Source: Polytrichum commune | Lineage: Eukaryota; Streptophyta; Polytrichopsida; Polytrichales; Polytrichaceae | Assembly: GCA_950295325.1 (NCBI GenBank) | Contig: OX485808.1 | Coordinates: forward strand, 9,736,501-9,800,500 | DNA: 64,000 bases | Reading direction: 5' to 3' | Shown: positions 57,512 to 64,000 of the stretch, piece after piece | Position numbering within the stretch: the stretch's first letter is position 1 | Layout: each line of letters starts with the position of its first letter | Notes under the pieces: generated by a model | Seen by the model: only the letters and a program-made list of their open reading frames with translations | What the model was told of the DNA's origin: nothing | The model's database searches: none | Position numbers and translations under genes: made by a program

Positions 57512-59094
57512 ATGGCAGGAGTGGGGGCAAGAGCCGTAATGCAAGGTGGGGGAGGAAAGGGAGCTGCAAACATCGTGTGGGACGCTGCGAAGCATAGGTT
57601 TGCCACCGAAGATGGACTGGCCTACTTGGAGTACAAAGTCCGAGGCTCTAATTCCAAGGGCAAGCAGGTGATGGATGTGGTGCACACCTTTGTTCCGGCC
57701 AAGAAAAGGGGTTTGGGGATTGCAGGGGAGCTTTGTAAGGCGGCTTTCACACATGCCAAGGACCATGACATGCTTGTCATTCCCACTTGCACCTATGTCT
57801 CTGTAAGTTTTCACGACCAAAATAATTTGTTAGTTAGCCTTCTTGATGTTGGTTTTGCTTGGGAGTAAGAAAATCTGACATGTCTTGGTATGTGATACGG
57901 ATGAAAACAATCGAAAACTTTGGGGTGACGAGCTTTGAAGGAGAGATCTTGTGTTACCTGTGTGTGCTGTGAAAAAGAAACTCTCAGTTTCTCTCAGTTT
58001 CTCTTTGAGTACTTTGTGATTTTAGAACCCTAAAAGCAGCACACAATCCTATACGATGGCAGCCAACTCTTTACTGCAATTGATTTTCGGTGAGGATTGC
58101 AACTCTCCGCTTCGAGGTGTTTAAGTTATAGTGTAAAAGCTGTCTTACAGTCTACAATGTATTGTCATCGACCATTAGGGTTTGAGGTTCGAGGTTTTCT
58201 GCTACTGACCACACAGCCTCTTAAGTGACATGTGTTAGTAGATTTGTTTTCTACTAGTCGAAAACTTTGAGGGGACGAGCTTTGAGCTTCACCTCAAAGG
58301 TTGGATGTAGAGTGGCAAGTTTTGAGAGAGATTTTGTGTGATGTGTGTACAGTCAATTTCTACAAGTATTTTGTGATTTTAGAACCCTGAAAAATCACAC
58401 AAATTGTAGACGATGGCGGCAGCTAACTTCACCTCCACTTATAGTATTTTCTTAAGCATGTGTAAGGACGATCTCTTTCTGTTCCAGCTACAAAAAAATT
58501 CAAGAAGCAAGGTCCTTGATTACATGCATGAATGCCATCGAGGATAGTCACGTGGCATCAAGCTCATTAGTCGACACCTCATTCATTGTGATACCTATCT
58601 TCGGACACAAATCCTTCTTCCATCTACCAAGATTCCTTTGCAGAGATGTGTGAGTCCACAATGAAGTAATTCTTAGGTTATCCAGTTTACTTTAAGAAAA
58701 TTTCATTTGCTTTGGAATCTAAATAGGCTACTTAAGAATGTTACGGTTCATTTTTGGTGAGGATTGCAATTCTTTACTTCTCGGTATGTATACCTAGTGT
58801 AGAAACTGTCTTACAGTAATGTATTGTGGTCGACCATCAGAGTTAAGAGGTTTGGATTTGCTCCCACCGACCACACAGCCTGTTCCGAGAGCAGATTGGA
58901 TTCTTTGTGCACCACTCTTTGATGGTGACGATGATGCCACAGTGCGTTGTCTGTTCTTAAAATCTTTTGGCAATCATATCAAATCAGCTCCTAGACGAAA
59001 CTTTATTTTTACAGACCTCTGCTTTCTCTGGTGTTTGCAGGACACATTTGTTCCACGCCATCCTGAATGGAACGATTTAGTGGTTACATCCTGA
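57512..59094 (+). CDS. Small GNAT acetyltransferase, At1g77540-like
   Basis: Two exons, 57512-57802 and 59041-59094, phase 0 at TCT/GTAAGT and TTTGCAG/GAC, give 114 residues. Signature stretches are NIVWDAAKHRFATEDGLAYL, VVHTFVPAKKRGLGIAGELC (the RGxGxA acetyl-CoA pyrophosphate loop) and VIPTCTYVS/DTFVPRHPEW (exon junction). This is the minimal single-domain GNAT family (COG2388, YidJ-like) represented in Arabidopsis by At1g77540, a ~103-aa acetyltransferase reported to act on histones in vitro; the natural substrate is unknown. The start is chosen as the first ATG of the frame; a second ATG nine codons later is possible. The 1.24-kb intron holds duplicated segments (58074-58217 and 58743-58882). 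It is intact and probably functional, divergently arranged with the PDE327-like gene. Confidence 0.9.
57900..58885. repeat. Interleaved duplications in the acetyltransferase intron
   Basis: Two sets. First: TCGAAAACTTTG(G/A)GG(T/G)GACGAGCTTTGA at about 57908 and 58258, continuing to ATTTTAGAACCCT. Second: GGTGAGGATTGCAA...CTGTCTTACAGT...TGTATTG at 58089-58217 and again at 58755-58882, ending ACCACACAGCCT. The intron therefore grew by local duplication. Confidence 0.75.
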
Positions 59095-59914
59095 GATTCT
59101 TGTGGCGATGTGCTTTTATTTCAATGTAATATAAGGTTTATCTTGTACAAATTAATATCAATTCACGCCCTCTACAATGTACACTGTAAGGATTACCAGA
59201 GATTTAGAGACCCCAGCTTCTTGAAAGTAAGCAATCACATGCAATGCACTATCTGGGTTTAGGGTTTAGGGTTTAGGGTCAGGGCTTAGGGTTTACTGTT
59301 AAAGGTCTGGATAAAATGTTTGGGAGACAACAGCTTTGACATTGGACATGTAATCTTGTGATCCATTACTGCAGGCACAAACTTGAAGTTCATAAAATTT
59401 AATGCAAATCTCACCTCTGCTCCAGAATTGTCATGCTCTCTCCCTGTCTTCCTTGTTCTTTGTTCATCGAGATGCGATTTAGTGTCAATGACACTAATAG
59501 CAGAAGTTTTTTAACTGTTTTGTTCTAATAAGATCTTGGGTGGCACTATGATGCACTTTCCAATCCAATCATAAGCTTATGTGCATCCTCTCAATTGTTG
59601 ACACACAAATTTTCACATTCACATTGATTTACATACTTGGATTCGGTCTGCAACGCTATGGATAACTCTTCTTGCCTTTTTTTGTTTTCAGACAGAAAAT
59701 GGTGACTTTGTCAAGGATTTGTGCACAGATCAACCTCTCGATTACAATCATGCATTCTTCATCTTGTGGTTGCAAGTGTACTGAACAATCATAAGAAGAA
59801 ATTTGTTAGAGCAAGCTACCTGTACCAAGTAGCTCTACCTTCTATTCTGTATTTCTACCTATTCTACTCTTGCTGCTCTATTGATGGTCAAGTATCCTGA
59901 ACTGTATCTCCTTG
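59095..59914. other. Intergenic stretch with telomere-like run
   Basis: A GGGTTTAGGGTTTAGGG tract lies at about 59253-59294. 59700-59785 contains the exon-like sequence reading GDFVKDLCTDQPL, repeated twice near 61.4-61.7 kb. No complete gene. Confidence 0.45.
59253..59294. repeat. Interstitial telomere-like repeat (TTTAGGG)n
   Basis: About five units, the middle ones perfect (GGGTTTAGGGTTTAGGG) and the outer ones degenerate (GGGTCAGGGCTTAGGG). Short interstitial runs are common in plants. Confidence 0.85.
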
Positions 59915-61166
59915 GGGCCGGTTTACACTACATCTGTTTATGGTATTCAGTGTCACATGCGCAATATAGATGTCACTCACTCTATAAAGAGGCGTATGCT
60001 AGGTTACACTAATGATCAACAACTTCACAATTATTATCACCTCATGACACTTGATGTTCAAGTGCCCTTACTAATATTTTGGCATGAGTATGTTCAATAG
60101 TGTCATGAGGTGTTTGCCTATGTTGCACAATGGTCTATAAGTTGACTAAAGTGTACACAAATGACACTTGACATCAATTTGCTCAATAATATCTTCCTCT
60201 TGCATATTGAAATGTATACACATGACGCTTGCCAACAGTATGCTCAATAAGATCTTCTTCTTGTATGTTGAAATGTGAACACATGACACTTGCCATCATT
60301 ATGCTCAATAGTAACTTCCCCTTGCATACTAAAATGCATAACTATCATCTCAATCATCCCAATGTGCTAGGTTACGTGTCATAATGTAAATAAGTTTGCA
60401 CTTCAAAAAGTTACTTATGTTGACAAATAGTATCATGTTGAGGAATACCTAGTATTATGTTGACAATTAGTGGAAGTGACACTTTTAGACCTCTACGTAT
60501 CTTGTTTAGATCGTTCACTAATAGTGTGCATGACACTAAATACCATAAATGGTGTAATGACTAGAGGCCATGGCCATTGCTTTTCAAATTTTCTCATTGA
60601 TTGAGAAATGAGTGGTTGGTCCCACTTCGTTTTACACTTGGTCACATAAAATGAAAGTGATCATGAGTGAACATGTCAAAAAATGAATGAGAAAGTGACA
60701 TGAATTCAACTTCAATTCATATATGGATGTGATATTGTAAGCAAACTTAGATTGGGACGTAATGGTTCTAATGAAAAATAGAAAATCTAAATAATCATAA
60801 TTCTAAAATGACTGAAATTGAAGTTGATTGAAATTGAATATTTCTAAAAACATAATTCGGTAAGAAAAAACATTCTTTAACTCTAACATGATCACCTTTA
60901 TTTTCAGTTGATACGACCTATTTGAGTTCTTTCGTCACAAAATCCACATGATCACTAAACATTGTTTGTTTTTGGACATGTGGGATTCCATGTCACTTGA
61001 ATGTCACTTTCTCATCTAGTGTCTCACATGCTCAATGCCCATGGTCACTTCTAATTTACGTGACCAAATGTAAAACAAAGTGGAACCACCACTCATTTCT
61101 GAACCTATGAGAAATTTTTAAGAAAGCAGTGGCCATGGTCACCCGGTCACTAGTGTAAACCGGCCC
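59915..61166. mobile_element. TIR element (GGGCCGGTTTACACTA), about 1.25 kb, non-autonomous
   Basis: The left end GGGCCGGTTTACACTA and the right end TAGTGTAAACCGGCCC are exact 16-bp inverted repeats. Inside, a ~65-bp motif (ACACATGAC(A/G)CTTGCCA, ATGCTCAATA) repeats about three times at 60150-60340. A long imperfect inverted pair joins about 60565-60720 with 60975-61140 (words GTGGCCATGG/CCATGGCCA, GAAATGAGTGG, GAAAGTGACAT). No transposase is seen. The flanks show no clear TSD (TCCTTG before, TGATAT after), so the superfamily (hAT or Harbinger-like) is unresolved. Confidence 0.7.
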
Positions 61167-61244
61167 TGATATGAATCCTAGCTCAGCATCGCTTGAGCTG
61201 GCTAGCTTCCCTCAATGGTGTTTCCACTGAGCTCTCCACCAATT

Positions 61245-61730
61245 TCATGCAAAACAGATTTTGTTCCTGTTCTTCAGAGAAGTGTTTTTTTCGAAGGTCA
61301 AAATCTGATAGCCCGTTGCTCGAATGCGTGCATCAATCAATCCAAAGAAACACTGACTTTGTGAAGGATTTGTGCACAGATCAGCCTCTCAAAATTGAAT
61401 CCAGCGTTTCTCGCTGGTTCTCTCGTCATCTTCTTCTGATTTCAAGTGCACTGAAGTGATTCCAGTATACTGAAGTGATTCCAGTAACCTGATCATGAGA
61501 ATTATTTCATGCGTAACTGTTCCTCGTTCTTGTTCTTCTTGAGAGTAATTCGGAAGGTTCAAAGTCTGATTGCCTTCCTGCTTCACAAATGTCCACGTTA
61601 ACGTGGAAGGAAAATTGCCGACTTTTGTGAAGATTTGCGCACAGACTCGCCTCCCGATCTCAATCACACATTTCTGGCTACCGGCTTCTACTTCACCTCA
61701 TCCCGTTTTCAAAAGCGCACAGTTGATCAA
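61245..61730. repeat. Tandem duplication (about 260 bp) of an exon-like sequence
   Basis: 61250-61460 and 61505-61690 share TGTTC(C/T)TGTTCTTC / TCTTGTTCTTCTT, then GAAGGT(C/T)AAA, then GACTTTGTGAAGGATTTGTGC / GACTTTTGTGAAGATTTGCGC, ACAGA and TCGC/CAGCC words. A third relative lies at 59700-59785. The conceptual segment DFVKDLCTDQPL is conserved between the first and second relatives. Confidence 0.65.
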
Positions 61731-64000
61731 GTGATCCCAGTATTAAAAATTAAAGTAATGGAAAAACCGCATGCAATTAAACAACCGTCGAGCTTCTACA
61801 TGCTCCTGTTCACATCCGCGAGGGTTTTGAAGGTTAAAATGAGCCCGGTGGCACGTGCTTTAAGGAATGTCAACATTAATGGGCTCGCATTAAAGAGAAC
61901 AAACACAAAAATAAATGATATCATAACTGCTACTAGCCGTTAGTATTAATGGCCCCAGGGTTTACACTTGGGGGGGGGGGCAACTTACTACAAACTAGAG
62001 CTTTTTCAAAATGCTTGCAAGAATGTAAAGTAGGCACTGTTTACAGCCTAGGCAGTGTGTACTCCAGGCACAAGCTCTCTCAGTCCTCGACAGGCTTATT
62101 ATTTTGGATAGTTTTGCATCAAGTTGCAGCAGGAGTCACCAGTAGTGTCGATCCGAAGCTATTTTTTAATGAGTCTGTCAGAATCTGCAACTCAACCGTG
62201 ACATGCCAGCCATTTATTTGAGTCTGTCTTCACGAGGGTCCCAGTAATGAGTGACTGTCTTCCGCCTGCCAAGAAAGAAAAGGAAAAGGAAACTTCGAGG
62301 TCTCCATAGTAAGCACCGACGGAAGCTCATGTGATTTGGAGCCCATTCTCGGTATACTAATCATGCGACTGTATTCGGGTCACATGCATGAGGAGGACGA
62401 CAAAGAAGGAGAACAACAGCAACAGTAAAAAAATTAAAAAAATTAAAAAAAAAAATTGCGTGTTCTGGTAACACCGATGTGAAATTGAGCTTGTTCTCTT
62501 TATAACCTACTGGTCGTGGTACTGTCACCTAAATTGAATCCTCTCCTCAGTACACTCTTTATGGCTTTCAGTGAACAATACGTATGGATAACGTGCACTT
62601 TGTATTCACGTCGGTGCAAAATTTAAAGCAAAGACGTTCATTTTTTTCCTCCTTTTTTCCCCCTTTCTTTCTTTCACTAGCCTGATTTAAGTACCCCTGT
62701 GTATAGGTTACTTCTCTAATGTAAATTTCACTTGTTTCATTTTTGTTTTTTAATTTTAATGTATATTGTGTATTTGGTTCAAGTTCACTGTTCTAGCCCA
62801 AGCATCCCGTTTTGACTCGAAATTTGACACAAGTTTGTGAAGGATAAGTCTATGGTGTATTTTAATCTTAAATAAATACATGCGACTCTTTTGATTTTGG
62901 ATAAGTTCACAAAGCCCACAACTGAAACGTGATAGTAGCCCACGAGCAAAGAGACTCTTCATTCATGTTTGCTTCCCAATGAAGTAAGCATGTCGATCTA
63001 TCTATCTATCTATTTATGAGAAGGACGTTATGAGGTCACTGGAGTATTCATTAGGTCATTTTATATATATGTAATAAATTGAGTTTGGGAAATAATATGG
63101 AGGATTGCATGGACATAGAGTTTAAGACAATTAGTAGGTATACTACAAACAAGTCTTACCTATTTGATGGTTATCAATGGATCATTCCCAGTCATCCACA
63201 TCCACTTCGTGCATGCAACTCAAGTGACCAATCAAAGAAGAAAGAAGATTAACTTTGATCTTTACCAGTGAGAATTGGTGTGAAGAAATGGTGTACGTTC
63301 ATTGGTTAGCACTCTCAAGCGAACATTGCCCACCCATTAGAGAGGCGCACATGACCGTTTTAAGAACATCTTCCCTCAATGGGAACGTAGCCTCTAATAT
63401 CCCACCCACACTTGTTGGTGCACGTCACCAGTGAACAGTGAATACCAGCACTGGTTACATCCAGTGGCTCTCATTGGCTATACCAACTCTAAAAGTGACC
63501 CCTGCTGATAGGAACCGTTCATTGGTGGCCCGCACCAATAAGTGTGGGTGGGCTATAAATCTCCACACAACTAATGAGGTGTCTAGTTCGTGACATAACA
63601 CTGTAATACTACAATGTTGGTACATCATAGACACTAAGAATAAATCTTTTAAAATTTTATTTTTAAAAAAAAACATAACATAACACAACATAACATAACA
63701 TTACGAAGCAGCTTAACATTCCACCCTTTTAGAACTGAGAGCTAGCCCATGAATAAAAATCCTTGCAGTTTGCCAAGGCAGGGTCAATGTTGTGTATTTA
63801 ATGAAATAGAACTACCGGTGCCAAATATAGAAACCTATGAGCACGCAATAATTGCAAGGAAACAATTCTTATCATATATCATCCTGCGAAGCTGGTGGAG
63901 GCCACTCAAAAAAAATCAGATGTTTGTACTTTTAGGGTTAGTTTCCATGTAGGCCGCTTCACCCATCAGAATCTAGTGGAAATGTAGATGATACCAAGGG
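61731..64000. other. Stretch without recognisable gene
   Basis: Contains a G run at 61971-61980, A-rich tracts at 62427-62456, a (TATC)n microsatellite at about 62998-63015 and (CATAA)-like words at 63673-63702. The frames at 61635-61943, 61949-62221 and 63749-63952 carry no recognisable domain. Confidence 0.5.

Overview
This looks like nuclear DNA of a land plant. The sequence-level signs are multi-exon genes with GT-AG introns, proteins whose closest recognisable relatives are plant ones (a PDE327-like plastid oxidoreductase, REV7, an At1g77540-like acetyltransferase), Arabidopsis-type telomere-like TTTAGGG stretches, and a dense load of plant transposon classes. I cannot name the species. 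There are no rRNA genes, no CRISPR array, and I found no convincing tRNA.

Left part (about 1-22.3 kb): a heap of nested transposable elements. One family dominates. It consists of solo-LTR-like units with ends TGTGAG(G/C)CC, 5-bp target-site duplications (TSDs), a TATAAAAAG box about 90-115 bp from one end, and a small hairpin near the other end. Copies are at 1372-3136, 3320-4961, 5223-10244 (interrupted), 5759-8738, 10245-12151, 15647-17155, 18565-19633 and 19748-22312. Most copies carry a minisatellite, and the repeat unit differs from copy to copy. A second family (TGTCGCGCACC...GCGACA) left three solo LTRs at 8742-9717, 12328-13323 and 20585-21559, all inside members of the first family or their flank. 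A third solo LTR type lies at 5984-7132. A broken MULE transposase with a SWIM zinc finger is at about 14.4-15.65 kb.

Middle part (about 22.3-35.3 kb): gene debris. At 23.3-28.0 kb is a decayed multi-exon gene whose product resembles a ParB-like domain followed by a beta-class (N4/N6-type) DNA methyltransferase. It is interrupted by a 905-bp hAT-type non-autonomous element with a perfect 8-bp TSD. Then come exons resembling a low-molecular-weight tyrosine phosphatase (29.5-32.3 kb), an imperfect ~360-bp tandem repeat (33.2-34.0 kb) and a frameshifted Helitron/PIF1-type helicase (34.0-35.3 kb).

Right part (about 36-64 kb): the real host genes. These are REV7 (36524-38398, +, five exons), a possible 56-aa protein whose single intron holds a pogo-like TIR element, a PDE327/COG2509 FAD oxidoreductase (47589-56468, -, thirteen exons, 724 codons without a stop when spliced as given), and a GNAT acetyltransferase (57512-59094, +, two exons). 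The last two are divergent and share a ~1-kb intergenic region. Their introns carry several paired repeats and hairpin elements. Downstream are a telomere-like run, a 1.25-kb TIR element and a triplicated exon-like sequence. From about 61.9 kb to the end I see no gene.
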